A DNA stretch of 64,000 bases, taken from positions 2,088,001 through 2,152,000 of the forward strand of contig NZ_CP046907.1 of assembly GCF_014083985.1 (NCBI RefSeq), in the 5' to 3' direction. The position numbers and the translations under genes are program-made. Shown one piece after another: positions 8,468-18,189 of the stretch; within the stretch, counting starts at the first letter, position 1; every line of letters begins with the position of its first letter. Below the pieces are notes generated by a model, which saw only the letters and a list, made by a program, of their open reading frames with translations, was not told the origin of the DNA and ran no database searches. The DNA is from Streptomyces sp. SCUT-3. GTDB taxonomy: Bacteria; Actinomycetota; Actinomycetes; Streptomycetales; Streptomycetaceae.

Positions 8468-9664
8468 GTGAAGACCGTCCATGTGAAGCGGGCGTTCAAG
8501 TACCGCTTCTATCCGACCGATGCGCAGGCAGCCGAGCTGTCCCGCACGTTCGGCTGCGTGCGGAAGGTCTACAACCTGGCCCTTGCGGCGCGCACGGAGG
8601 CGTGGACACGACAGGAACGGGTGAACTACAACCAGACGTCGGCGATGCTGACGGCCTGGAAGAAGACCGAGGAACTCGCTTACCTCAACGACGTCTCCTC
8701 CGTGCCGCTCCAGCAGGCCCTCCGGCACCTCCAGGCGGCGTTCGCCAACTTCTTCGGCCAGAGGGCCGCGTACCCGCGTTTCAAGTCGCGGAAGAAGTCG
8801 CGGAAGTCGGCGGAGTACACCACCAGCGCGTTCCGGTTCCGGGACGGCGGGCTGACCCTGGCGAAGATGGCGGAACCGCTCGACATCGCCTGGTCCCGCG
8901 AGCTTCCCGAGGGCGCGTCGCCGTCCACGGTGACGGTGTCGCAGGACGCGGCCGGACGCTGGTACGTGTCCCTGCTGTGCGAGGACCCCTCCGTCCAGCC
9001 GTACCCGGCCACGGACACGGCCGTCGGCATCGACGCCGGACTCGACCACCTGCTGACCCTCTCCACCGGGGAGAAGGTCTCCAACCCCCGGCACGAGCGG
9101 CGTGACCGCGCGCGCCTGGCCAAGGCCCAGCGAAAGCTCGCCCGCAAGGCCGAGGGCGACGGCGCGAACCGGGCCAGGGCGCGCCGGAAGGTCGCCAAGG
9201 TCTACGCCCGCATCGCCGACCGCAGGCGTGACCACCTGCACAAGCTCACCACTCGACTCGTTCGTGAGAACCAAACGATCGTGATCGAGGACCTGGCCGT
9301 TCGGAACATGGTCAAGAACGGCAAGCTGGCCAGGGCCATCAGCGATGCGGCCTGGTCGGAGTTCCGGAGCATGCTGGAGTACAAGGCTCGGTGGTACGGC
9401 CGCGAAGTGATCGCGATCGACCGCTGGTTCCCCTCCTCCAAGCTGTGCTCCGCCTGCGGCAGCCTGCGGGAGGGGATGCCGCTGAACGTCCGCGTGTGGA
9501 CGTGCGACTGCGGGACGACCCACGACCGGGACGTGAACGCGGCGAAGAACATTCTGGCCGTCGGGCTGACGGCGTCCGTCTGTGGAGCTGGTGTAAGACC
9601 TCAACGGAGAACTCCGGGCGGGCAGTCGGCGATGAAGCAGAAACCCCCACGGCGCGAGCCGTAG
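8468..9664 (+). CDS. tnpB: TnpB RNA-guided nuclease (OrfB of IS605 family)
   Basis: 398 residues. An N-terminal helix-turn-helix/REC-like part (VKRAFKYRFYPTDAQAAEL, about 1-170) is followed by the RuvC nuclease: Asp189 in VGIDAGLD, Glu274 in IVIEDLAV and Asp355 in HDRDVNAAKNI. A zinc ribbon (Cys327, Cys330, Cys346, Cys348) is inserted before the last acidic residue. All catalytic residues are present, so it should be an active omega-RNA-guided DNA nuclease, not a nuclease-dead regulator. The basic C-terminal tail overlaps the right-end RNA region. The GTG start at 8468 gives the family-typical MKTVHVKRAFKYRFYPT opening; there is no clear Shine-Dalgarno. Confidence 0.93.
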   Translation: MKTVHVKRAFKYRFYPTDAQAAELSRTFGCVRKVYNLALAARTEAWTRQERVNYNQTSAMLTAWKKTEELAYLNDVSSVPLQQALRHLQAAFANFFGQRAAYPRFKSRKKSRKSAEYTTSAFRFRDGGLTLAKMAEPLDIAWSRELPEGASPSTVTVSQDAAGRWYVSLLCEDPSVQPYPATDTAVGIDAGLDHLLTLSTGEKVSNPRHERRDRARLAKAQRKLARKAEGDGANRARARRKVAKVYARIADRRRDHLHKLTTRLVRENQTIVIEDLAVRNMVKNGKLARAISDAAWSEFRSMLEYKARWYGREVIAIDRWFPSSKLCSACGSLREGMPLNVRVWTCDCGTTHDRDVNAAKNILAVGLTASVCGAGVRPQRRTPGGQSAMKQKPPRREP

Positions 9665-9718
9665 GAATCCCCCTCCTTCAGGAGGGAGAGGAAGTCAAGG
9701 AGTGCCTCCTCGGAACCC
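9565..9718 (+). ncRNA. Candidate omega RNA (reRNA) of TnpB with guide
   Basis: The 3' end of tnpB and the right end form the expected scaffold. Conserved-looking TGTGGAGCTGGTGTAAGACC is followed by hairpins ACGGC-GCGA-GCCGT and CCCTCC-TTCA-GGAGGG, then GAAGTCAA at 9698. Host DNA from 9699 would be the guide; its first bases, GGAGTGCCTCCTCGG, are the complement of the displaced dppA ribosome-binding site. The 5' limit is approximate. The RNA is inferred from family knowledge, not seen directly. Confidence 0.6.
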
Positions 9719-9852
9719 GCCGGGCCTGCCGGGCCCGGACGACACCCCACGATGTGCCACGCGCCGCGCGGACCGTGCCGTACACGCGGGCCGGGCGCGA
9801 GAAACCCCCCGGGAACCCCCCTGTTGCCGGATCCGCCCGCACCCGGAAAGGG

Positions 9853-9896
9853 GACAGGGCGCGCCCCGGACCTCGTGGTCCGGGGCGCGCCCTGTC
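9853..9896. terminator. Perfect 20-bp hairpin, terminator of dpp operon 2
   Basis: Arms 9853-9872 and 9877-9896 pair perfectly around a TCGT loop. It lies 26 bases beyond the dppF stop (minus strand). No T-run, as common in high-GC actinobacteria. Confidence 0.8.
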
Positions 9897-9921
9897 GGGT
9901 TGTGGGCCCGGGGAAAGCTGC

Positions 9922-11082
9922 CTACGCCGCGTGGACCACGTCCTTCTCCTCGGCGAAGTGGCAGGCGCTCTCGTGGGCGACCGGGGAGTCGGTGTCCTTG
10001 AACCGCTCCGGCACCGCCAGCAGCGGCACCTCGGTGGCGCACTTGTCCTGCGCCTTCCAGCACCGGGTACGGAACCGGCACCCCGACGGCGGATTCGCCG
10101 GCGAGGGCACGTCCCCGGACAGGATGATCCGCTCCCGCCCCTCACGCGCCTCCGGATCCGGAACCGGCACCGCCGACAACAACGCCTGCGTGTACGGGTG
10201 CGTGGGATGGTCGTAGATCTCCTCGTCCGAACCGATCTCCACCATCTTCCCCAGGTACATCACCCCCACCCGGTCCGAGATGTGCCGCACGATCGACAGG
10301 TCGTGCGCGATGAACACGTACGACAGGTCGAACTCGTCCTGCAGCTTCTCCATCAGGTTGATCACCTGCGCCTGCACGGAGACGTCCAGCGCGGAGACCG
10401 GCTCGTCACAGATGATGATCTCCGGATTCAGCGCCAGACCCCGCGCGATCCCGATCCGCTGCCGCTGACCGCCCGAGAACTGGTGCGGATACCGGTTGAT
10501 GTACTCCGGATTCAGCCCCACCACGTCCAGCAGCTCCTGGACCTTCCGCCGCCGGTCACCCTTCGGCGCCACCTCCGGATGAATCTCGAAGGTCTCCCCG
10601 ATGATGTCGCCCACCGTCATCCGCGGGTTCAACGAGGTGTACGGGTCCTGGAACACCATCTGAATGTTGCGGCGCACCGCCTTCAGCGCCCGCCCCGACA
10701 GCTTCGTGATGTCCTGACCCTTGTAGAACACCTCCCCCGCGGTCGCCCGCTCCAGCATCATCAACAGCTTCGCCACCGTCGACTTGCCGCAACCGGACTC
10801 GCCCACGATGCCCAGCGTCTCACCCTGGTACAGGTCGAACGAGATCCCGTCCACGGCCTTGACCGCACCGACCTGCCGCTTGAACAGGATCCCCTGCGTC
10901 AACGGGAAGTGCTTGACCAGGTTCCGCACCTGCAGGATCGGCTCGCCGCGGTCGACGGGCGCGTCGAGTGCCACGACCGCCTCGGCCTCCGAACGGGCCT
11001 CCACGGTGTTCACGGCGGTGACGTTCGGAGTCTCGTCCACGGCGTTCCGTGCCGGCTCGTCCTTCTTGTCGAGCTCAGCCAT
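9922..11082 (-). CDS. dppF: Peptide ABC transporter ATPase, DppF type (operon 2)
   Basis: 386 residues. Motifs as in operon 1: Walker [43 protein letters not shown], and the Opp/Dpp C-terminal domain. A unique Ala/Glu-rich N-terminal extension of about 50 residues precedes the EPILQVRNLVKHF start of the ABC domain, and the C-terminus (KDVVHAA) also differs from copy 1. Between these, 9945-10945 is nearly identical to copy 1. The ATG at 11082 is chosen over upstream options because of GGAAGGAG nine bases upstream; it overlaps the dppD stop by eight bases. Confidence 0.94.
   Translation of the reverse strand: MAELDKKDEPARNAVDETPNVTAVNTVEARSEAEAVVALDAPVDRGEPILQVRNLVKHFPLTQGILFKRQVGAVKAVDGISFDLYQGETLGIVGESGCGKSTVAKLLMMLERATAGEVFYKGQDITKLSGRALKAVRRNIQMVFQDPYTSLNPRMTVGDIIGETFEIHPEVAPKGDRRRKVQELLDVVGLNPEYINRYPHQFSGGQRQRIGIARGLALNPEIIICDEPVSALDVSVQAQVINLMEKLQDEFDLSYVFIAHDLSIVRHISDRVGVMYLGKMVEIGSDEEIYDHPTHPYTQALLSAVPVPDPEAREGRERIILSGDVPSPANPPSGCRFRTRCWKAQDKCATEVPLLAVPERFKDTDSPVAHESACHFAEEKDVVHAA
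9945..10945. repeat. Direct repeat copy B, about 1 kb, shared with 2726-3726
   Basis: Partner of the repeat at 2726-3726, collinear at offset 7219 and in the same orientation. Visible differences are single bases, for example C/G at 3440/10659 and the Arg/Lys codon near the Walker A end. Recombination between copies would delete about 7.2 kb holding dppD1-dppA1 and the IS element. Confidence 0.9.
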
Positions 11083-12133
11083 GGATCGTCTCCTTCCAGA
11101 AGTGGCACGCGCTGCCGCGGCCGGCCAGCTCGGCACCGTCCCGTTCGGTCACGGGGTACAGCTGCGGGACGTCCGTGCGGCAGACGTCCTGCGCCTTGGG
11201 GCAGCGCGGGTTGAAGGCGCAGCCGGACGGGATGCGCGTCAGGTTGGGCGGCAGGCCCTTGATCGCGTAGAGCTCCTGGCCCTTCTGGTCCAGGCGCGGG
11301 ATCGAGTCGAGCAGGCCCTGGGTGTAGGGGTGCGCGGGCCGCTTGTACAGCTCGTGCACCGGGGCGGTCTCCACGATCCGGCCCGCGTACATCACCGCGA
11401 TCTTGTCCGCGACGTCGGCGACGACGCCGAGGTCGTGGGTGATCAGGATCAGGCCCATGTTGTACTCGCGCTGCAGTTCCGCGAGCAGGTCCATGACCTG
11501 GGCCTGCACGGTGACGTCCAGCGCGGTGGTCGGCTCGTCCGCGATGATCAGGTCCGGCTCCAGGGCCAGCGCCATCGCGATCATGATGCGCTGGCGCATG
11601 CCGCCGGAGAACTGGTGCGGGTAGTCGCCCACCCGCTCCTTCGCCGCCGGGATCCGCACCCGGTCCATCAGCTCGATCGCCCTGGCCCTGGCGTCCTTCT
11701 TGGACAGGCCCTGGTGGACCCGGAACATCTCGCCGAGCTGGTAGCCCACGCTCAGCACCGGGTTCAGCGACGACAGCGCGTCCTGGAAGATCATCGCGAT
11801 CTTCCGGCCGCGGATCCTCCGCCGCTCCTCGTTGGACATCTTCAGCATGTCCTGGCCGCGGAAGAAGATCTCGCCCTTGGGGATCCGCCCGGGCGGCATG
11901 TCGAGGATGCCCATGATCGCCTGGGCGGTCACCGACTTCCCGGAGCCGGACTCGCCGAGCACGGCGAGCGTCTCGCCCGCGCCGACGGTGTAGTTGACGC
12001 CGTTGACGGCCTTGGCGACCCCGTCACGGGTCACGAACTCCACGTGCAGGTCGCGGACCTCGAGGAGCGGGCCCTCGAAGTCGCCGTCCTGGCGCGGCGC
12101 GGGAACGTCCGCTGTTTTGGCAGTGGTGGTCAC
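11075..12133 (-). CDS. dppD: Peptide ABC transporter ATPase, DppD type (operon 2)
   Basis: 352 residues. Walker [10 protein letters not shown], signature [15 protein letters not shown], Walker [14 protein letters not shown]-loop LITHDLG, C-terminal SGCAFNPRCPKA. The first about 20 residues (MTTTAKTADVPAPRQ...) are specific to this copy. Starts with GTG eleven bases after the dppC stop. The core is very like DppD of operon 1, in places identical at DNA level (around 11340-11780 against 4000-4440), but with more substitutions than the dppF pair. It acts with DppF in ATP-driven import. Confidence 0.94.
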   Translation of the reverse strand: MTTTAKTADVPAPRQDGDFEGPLLEVRDLHVEFVTRDGVAKAVNGVNYTVGAGETLAVLGESGSGKSVTAQAIMGILDMPPGRIPKGEIFFRGQDMLKMSNEERRRIRGRKIAMIFQDALSSLNPVLSVGYQLGEMFRVHQGLSKKDARARAIELMDRVRIPAAKERVGDYPHQFSGGMRQRIMIAMALALEPDLIIADEPTTALDVTVQAQVMDLLAELQREYNMGLILITHDLGVVADVADKIAVMYAGRIVETAPVHELYKRPAHPYTQGLLDSIPRLDQKGQELYAIKGLPPNLTRIPSGCAFNPRCPKAQDVCRTDVPQLYPVTERDGAELAGRGSACHFWKETIHG

Positions 12134-12144
12134 GTACGCCTCCC

Positions 12145-13101
12145 TCAGCGCAGCTTGGGGTCGAGGGCGTTGCGGACCGCATCGCCGAACATGAGGAACG
12201 AGAGCACCGTGACCGAGACCATCACCGAGGGGATGATCAGCACGTACGGTGCGTTGCGCAGCTGCTGCCGGCCCGTGGAGACGTCCACGCCCCAGGAGAC
12301 CGTCGGCTCGGCGAGTCCGACACCGAGGAACGACAGGGTGGCCTCCGCCGCGATGTAGCCGCCGAGCGCGATGGTCGAGACCACGATGATCGGGGCGAGC
12401 GCGTTGGGCAGGATGTGCTTCATCAGGATGCGCGTGGTGGAGGCGCCGAGCGCCTTCGCCGCGACGACGTAGTCGGCCTGCTTGATGGTGATCACCGAGC
12501 CGCGGGCGACGCGGGCGATCTGCGTCCAGCCGAGGAAGGCCATGGCCAGCATGACGACCCAGACGCTGCGCTCCTCGAAGGTGGTGAGGACGACCAGCGC
12601 GCCGAGCAGGTACGGGATGCCCATGAAGACGTCGGTGACGCGGGACAGCACGCTGTCGAGCCAGCCGCCGAAGTAGCCGGCGATCATGCCGACCGCGGTG
12701 CCGAGGACCGCGACCAGCAGGGTCACGCCGATACCGACCATGATCGAGGCGCGGGCCCCGTAGACGACGCGGGCGTAGATCGAGCGGCCCTGGCCGTCGT
12801 ACCCGAGCCAGTCGGCGGCGAAGAAGTTGCCCCAGTTCGGGGGCTGGAGGAAGTGCTTGGCCAGGTCGGCGTCGCGCGGCGAGGCGCTGGTGAACAGGCC
12901 CGGCGCCGCCGCGAGGACGAGCAGCAGCAGGATCAGCACGGCGGAGACCAGGAAGAGCGGGTTCCGGCGCAGGTCGTTCCAGGCGTCGGACCAGAGGCTG
13001 CGCGCCTTCGCCGAGGCCGGTGCGGCCTCGGTGGCGGCCGCGCCCGGTGCCGGGTCGGTCGCGACGGTCGTCTCGACCTTGTCAGCGGTCTTCTCAGGCA
13101 T
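12145..13101 (-). CDS. dppC: Peptide ABC transporter permease, DppC type (operon 2)
   Basis: 318 residues. A hydrophilic, Ala-rich cytoplasmic N-tail of about 40 residues leads to the first helix (FLVSAVLILLLLVLAAAPGLF). A periplasmic loop and about five more helices follow. The ATPase-coupling segment is AKALGASTTRILMKHILPNA. It overlaps the end of dppB by eight bases, exactly as in operon 1, which shows that the two operons share ancestry although the permeases have diverged. Ends NALDPKLR. Confidence 0.94.
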   Translation of the reverse strand: MPEKTADKVETTVATDPAPGAAATEAAPASAKARSLWSDAWNDLRRNPLFLVSAVLILLLLVLAAAPGLFTSASPRDADLAKHFLQPPNWGNFFAADWLGYDGQGRSIYARVVYGARASIMVGIGVTLLVAVLGTAVGMIAGYFGGWLDSVLSRVTDVFMGIPYLLGALVVLTTFEERSVWVVMLAMAFLGWTQIARVARGSVITIKQADYVVAAKALGASTTRILMKHILPNALAPIIVVSTIALGGYIAAEATLSFLGVGLAEPTVSWGVDVSTGRQQLRNAPYVLIIPSVMVSVTVLSFLMFGDAVRNALDPKLR

Positions 13102-14023
13102 ACCGGATCCTCGGGTCCAGGACCGCGTAAAGCAGGTCGACGAGCAGGCTGGTGAGGAGGTAGACGATCACGATCAGCGAGGCGATGCCCACGACCGTGG
13201 CGCCCTCCCTGCGGGTCAGGGCCTCGAAGATGGCGTCGCCGACGCCCTGCACGTTGAAGATGCTCTCGGTCACGATGGCACCGGTCATGAGGTTGCCGAT
13301 GTCGGTGCCGAGGAAGGTGACCACGGGGATCAGCGAGTTGCGCATCAGGTGCACGCCGACGATCCGGCCGCGCGGCAGGCCCTTGGCCACCGCGGTGCGC
13401 ATGTAGTCGGCCCTGAGGTTCTCCGCCATCGACGTACGGGTCAGCCGGGCCACGTACGCGAGGGAGAGCGAGCCCAGGACGATCGCGGGCAGGAACAGGT
13501 CGCCGATGCTCTCGGAGTCCTGCACCGTCGGCGTCGTCAGCTGGAGCTGGAACGCGAAGAAGTACTGCATCAGGTAGCCCAGCACGAAGGAGGGCATGGA
13601 GATCAGCACCAGCGTGAGGGTGAGCAGGCCGCGGTCGCGGACGGAGTCCGGGCGGAGGCCGGCGATCACACCGAGGCCGATGCCGACGAGCACCGTGAAG
13701 GTGAACGCGAAGAGGGTGAGGCGGATGGTGACCGGGAACGCCTCGGCAATGATGTCCGCGATGGGGCGCTGGCTCGCGATCTCGGTGCCGAAATCGCCCT
13801 GGACCAGGCCGCCCAGGTAGTTCGCGTACTGCTGCCAGATCGGCAGGTCCAGTCCGAGGTCGCGCCTGATGTTTTCGACCACGCTCGGATCGAACGCCTG
13901 TTCTCCCATGAGCGCCCTCACGGGATCACCGGGCAGGGCGTACATCATGAGGAAGATCAGCAAGGTTGACCCGATGAACACCGGGATCATCTGGAGCAGT
14001 CGTCGTGCGACATAACGCCCCAT
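13094..14023 (-). CDS. dppB: Peptide ABC transporter permease, DppB type (operon 2)
   Basis: 309 residues starting MGRYVARRLLQMIPVFIGSTL, with six predicted membrane helices, the MYALPGDPVRALMGEQAF loop and the coupling loop AVAKGLPRGRIVGVHLMRNS. The ATG at 14023 has GGAGG at seven bases; an in-frame upstream ATG lies within the 14076-14108 palindrome and has no ribosome site. It pairs with DppC to form the channel. Confidence 0.94.
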   Translation of the reverse strand: MGRYVARRLLQMIPVFIGSTLLIFLMMYALPGDPVRALMGEQAFDPSVVENIRRDLGLDLPIWQQYANYLGGLVQGDFGTEIASQRPIADIIAEAFPVTIRLTLFAFTFTVLVGIGLGVIAGLRPDSVRDRGLLTLTLVLISMPSFVLGYLMQYFFAFQLQLTTPTVQDSESIGDLFLPAIVLGSLSLAYVARLTRTSMAENLRADYMRTAVAKGLPRGRIVGVHLMRNSLIPVVTFLGTDIGNLMTGAIVTESIFNVQGVGDAIFEALTRREGATVVGIASLIVIVYLLTSLLVDLLYAVLDPRIRYA

Positions 14024-14075
14024 GGGTGCCTCCGTGTGGGGTAACTGCAGCCGGGGACCGTGGGGGAGACCCCCG

Positions 14076-14108
14076 TGCGGGCCCCATGGGGATCCCATGG
14101 GGCCCGCA
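14076..14108. terminator. 15-bp perfect hairpin between dppA2 and dppB2
   Basis: Arms TGCGGGCCCCATGGG (14076-14090) and its exact complement (14094-14108) around a GAT loop, inside the 188-base gap after dppA. It probably acts as a partial terminator or 3' stabiliser so that more binding protein than membrane components is made, as known for other binding-protein operons. Confidence 0.75.
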
Positions 14109-14211
14109 AGGCCGGGAAAGCCCCGGAGCGACGGTCCCGCGGCCTTCCGCCGCCGACCGGACGGCCGGCGGCGGACTGACGGCCGAGTGAGGGTGTGACC
14201 CGCAGGCTCGC

Positions 14212-15828
14212 TTACTTGACGCTGACCTGGGGCAGCTCGATGTCACCGTGGAAGTCGACGTTGACGTTGTCGACGTTCTCACCGTGGCCGCCGTTGATGC
14301 GGTAGTACCACAGCGGGATGGCCGGCATCTCCTTGACCAGGAGCTTCTCGACCTCCTGGTAGGCCTTCACGGCCTCTTCCAGGGACTCCGCCTTGTCGCC
14401 CTCGGCCATCTTGGCGTCGATCTTCTTGTTGGAGAAGCGGCCGTTGTTGGACTCGGCGTTGGTGTGGTACAGCTCCTTGATGAAGTTCACGTTGACCGGG
14501 TAGTCGGCCACCCAGCCGCCGCGGTACATCGACTTGACCTCGTCGTTGTCACGCGCCTCGAGGTCGGTGGCGAAGTCCGGCTTCGCGTCGCCGACGCAGT
14601 CCACACCGGTGGCGTTGCGGATCGACTCGCAGACCGCGGTCACCCACTCCTTGTGGCCGCCGTCGGTGTTGTACTGGATCCAGACCTTGTTGCCCGGGAC
14701 GCCGCCACCCTCCTTGATGAGGGCCTTGGCCTTCTTCGGGTCGTAGGTGAAGATGTCCGTGTCGAGCTCCTGGTTGCCCTTGACCTGCGGCGGGGTGAAG
14801 CTCGTCGCCGGGGTCCGGGTGTTGTTCAGGACGGTCTTCGTGATCGTGTCACGGTCGATCGCCATGGACAGACCCTGGAGGACCTTCGGGTCGACGTCCT
14901 TGAACGTCTTGGAGTAGAACGCCGGGGTCAGCGTCTGGATGGCCGCGTAGGGCTCCTCGATGGCGCCCTTGCCGAGGTCCTGCTTGTACTTCGGCAGGTC
15001 CGTCGGGCCGACCTGGCGGATGATGTCCAGGTTGCCGGAGACGACGTCCTGGTACGCAGCCTCGAGGGAGGAGTAGTTCTTGAACTGGATGCCCTTGTTG
15101 GCAGCCTTGTTCGGGCCCTTGTAGTCGTCCCAGGCCTGGACCTGGATCAGCTTCTTGTGGGTCCACTTCTCGAACTTGTACGGGCCGTTGCCGACCGGCT
15201 TCTGGCCGAACGCCTTCGGGTCGTCGTAGAAGACCTTCGGCAGCGGGGCGAAGGTGGTGTAGCCCAGCTTGTAGTTGAAGTAGGGGACGCGGTCCTTCAG
15301 CTCGACGGTGAAGGTGGTCTCGTCCACGACCTTCAGGCCGGACATCTTGTCGGCCTTGGGGTCACCCTTCTCCGGGTGCACGTCGTCGTAGCCGGCGATG
15401 TCGGCGAACCAGAAGGAGTTCTGCTGGTTGTTCTTGATGTTGGCGTACCAGTTCCACGCGTCGACGTACGACTGCGCGGTGACGGCCTCGCCGTTGTGGA
15501 ACTTCCAGCCGCTCTTGAGCTTGACCGTCCAGGTCTTCGAGTCCTCGGTGGTGACCGACTCGGCGTTGGTGTAGACGATCTCGCCCTTGGCGTCGAAGTC
15601 CAGGAGCTGCGTGAACAGCGACTGGATGACGTAAGAGCCGTTGCTCTCGTTGGTGTCGGCCGGGATCAGCGGCTTCTGCGGCTCGCCGACGTCGATCGAG
15701 ACGTAGCCGGCGGGCTTGCCCGAGCCCGTGTTCTTCTTGTCCTCGCCGTCGCCACTGCCACAGGCAGTCGCGGCCAGTGCGACGACAATCGCCCCCGCAA
15801 CGAACTTGGCGCTCTTGGCACCGCGCAT
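14212..15828 (-). CDS. dppA: Peptide-binding lipoprotein, DppA/OppA type (operon 2)
   Basis: 538-residue SBP_bac_5 protein. MRGAKSAKFVAGAIVVALA leads to the lipobox LAATAC, so the mature protein is a lipid-anchored receptor beginning CGSGDGEDKK. Landmarks are GEPQKPLIPADTNE, the KPVGNGPYKFEKWTHK segment and MPAIPLWYYR near the C-terminus. The ATG at 15828 has GAGGAGG at six bases; a TTG five codons earlier has none. It is first in dppA-B-C-D-F. Its leader is the intact counterpart of the interrupted dppA1 leader. Peptide specificity is unknown. Confidence 0.95.
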   Translation of the reverse strand: MRGAKSAKFVAGAIVVALAATACGSGDGEDKKNTGSGKPAGYVSIDVGEPQKPLIPADTNESNGSYVIQSLFTQLLDFDAKGEIVYTNAESVTTEDSKTWTVKLKSGWKFHNGEAVTAQSYVDAWNWYANIKNNQQNSFWFADIAGYDDVHPEKGDPKADKMSGLKVVDETTFTVELKDRVPYFNYKLGYTTFAPLPKVFYDDPKAFGQKPVGNGPYKFEKWTHKKLIQVQAWDDYKGPNKAANKGIQFKNYSSLEAAYQDVVSGNLDIIRQVGPTDLPKYKQDLGKGAIEEPYAAIQTLTPAFYSKTFKDVDPKVLQGLSMAIDRDTITKTVLNNTRTPATSFTPPQVKGNQELDTDIFTYDPKKAKALIKEGGGVPGNKVWIQYNTDGGHKEWVTAVCESIRNATGVDCVGDAKPDFATDLEARDNDEVKSMYRGGWVADYPVNVNFIKELYHTNAESNNGRFSNKKIDAKMAEGDKAESLEEAVKAYQEVEKLLVKEMPAIPLWYYRINGGHGENVDNVNVDFHGDIELPQVSVK

Positions 15829-16193
15829 GGGTTGCCTCCTCAAGAGGTTCTACATAGCCGAACGTGGAAGAAGCCCGGCCCCCGGCCCGCCACCCCTGAC
15901 GGACCGTCCGGTCTTCCGTGCTCGTTGAGTCAGCACCCCCCAAAGCGCGTGACCCAATTGACCCGAGCTCAACGGCTCCAACTATCGGGCACGTTCATCT
16001 GAATGAGCTACACCCGTAGGGTCTCGTTTTCATCACACCGGACGCGCCCAAGTCTCGAAATCCGGACAAACGGAACCAGACAGACAGCCACGAAACGGAC
16101 TGTTAACAGTGAGAGCGAACAGTGACGTCCGATATGCGGACGCAAGGTAACGGGGCGAATGCCCACCGTTTATGCGCGTAGAAAGGCGCATCC
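15829..16193 (-). promoter_or_regulatory. Leader and promoter region of dpp operon 2
   Basis: About 365 bases without a gene between the dppA start and the typA terminator. It is less GC-rich than the surroundings, as expected of a promoter region read on the minus strand. I could not settle on a -35/-10 pair; a GATAGT-like hexamer lies near 15980. No small gene was seen. Confidence 0.4.
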
Positions 16194-16232
16194 AAAAAAA
16201 CCCTACCCCTCCGCGGGAGCGGAGGGGCAGGG
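16194..16232 (-). terminator. Rho-independent terminator of typA
   Basis: Arms 16201-16214 and 16219-16232 form a 14-bp stem with one mismatch. On the minus strand it is followed directly by seven T residues (16200 down to 16194). It is the clearest intrinsic terminator in the window. Confidence 0.9.
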
Positions 16233-16271
16233 CCGACCCGAAAACCGAGGGAAATCCCTGGCCGGAGGGTT

Positions 16272-16317
16272 CCGGCCCGGTCCCGGACGCCCCGCGGGGC
16301 GTCCGGGACCGGGCCGG
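16272..16317. terminator. 46-bp perfect palindrome directly after typA
   Basis: 22 bases on each side of a central GC are exact complements (arms start CCGGCCCGGTCCCGGACG). It begins seven bases after the typA stop on the minus strand and precedes the T-tailed terminator, giving two hairpins in tandem. Confidence 0.8.
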
Positions 16318-16323
16318 CCGGGG

Positions 16324-18189
<1,866 letters not shown>

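Larger units (their letters stand above)
8312..9698 (+). mobile_element. IS200/IS605-type (IS1341-like) element carrying only tnpB
   Basis: 1387-base element with no tnpA and no target duplication, as expected for this family. The left end carries a hairpin with TTCA loop (8332-8351, arms CCCCGTCC/GGGCGGGG). The right end has a matching TTCA-loop hairpin (CCCTCC/GGAGGG, 9672-9687) and finishes GAAGTCAA, as in known IS605 right ends. Boundaries are fixed by reconstructing the empty site: joining 8311 to 9699 restores GAGGAGG-CACTCC-ATG in front of dppA, which matches GAGGAGG-CAACCC-ATG of the paralogous dppA at 15828. The motif 5' of the left end (CTCAT) would be the target-adjacent motif. Without tnpA it would need help in trans to move. 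Confidence 0.82.

Noticed and set aside
6683-9604. A 973-residue minus-strand protein extending dppA upstream
   Set aside because: The extension is the antisense of tnpB; the lipoprotein signal starts at 8311.
8468-9664. TnpB as a nuclease-dead guided repressor (TldR) of the adjacent peptide operon
   Set aside because: Asp189, Glu274 and Asp355 and the zinc-ribbon Cys are all present, so the protein looks like an active nuclease, although binding-only effects cannot be excluded.
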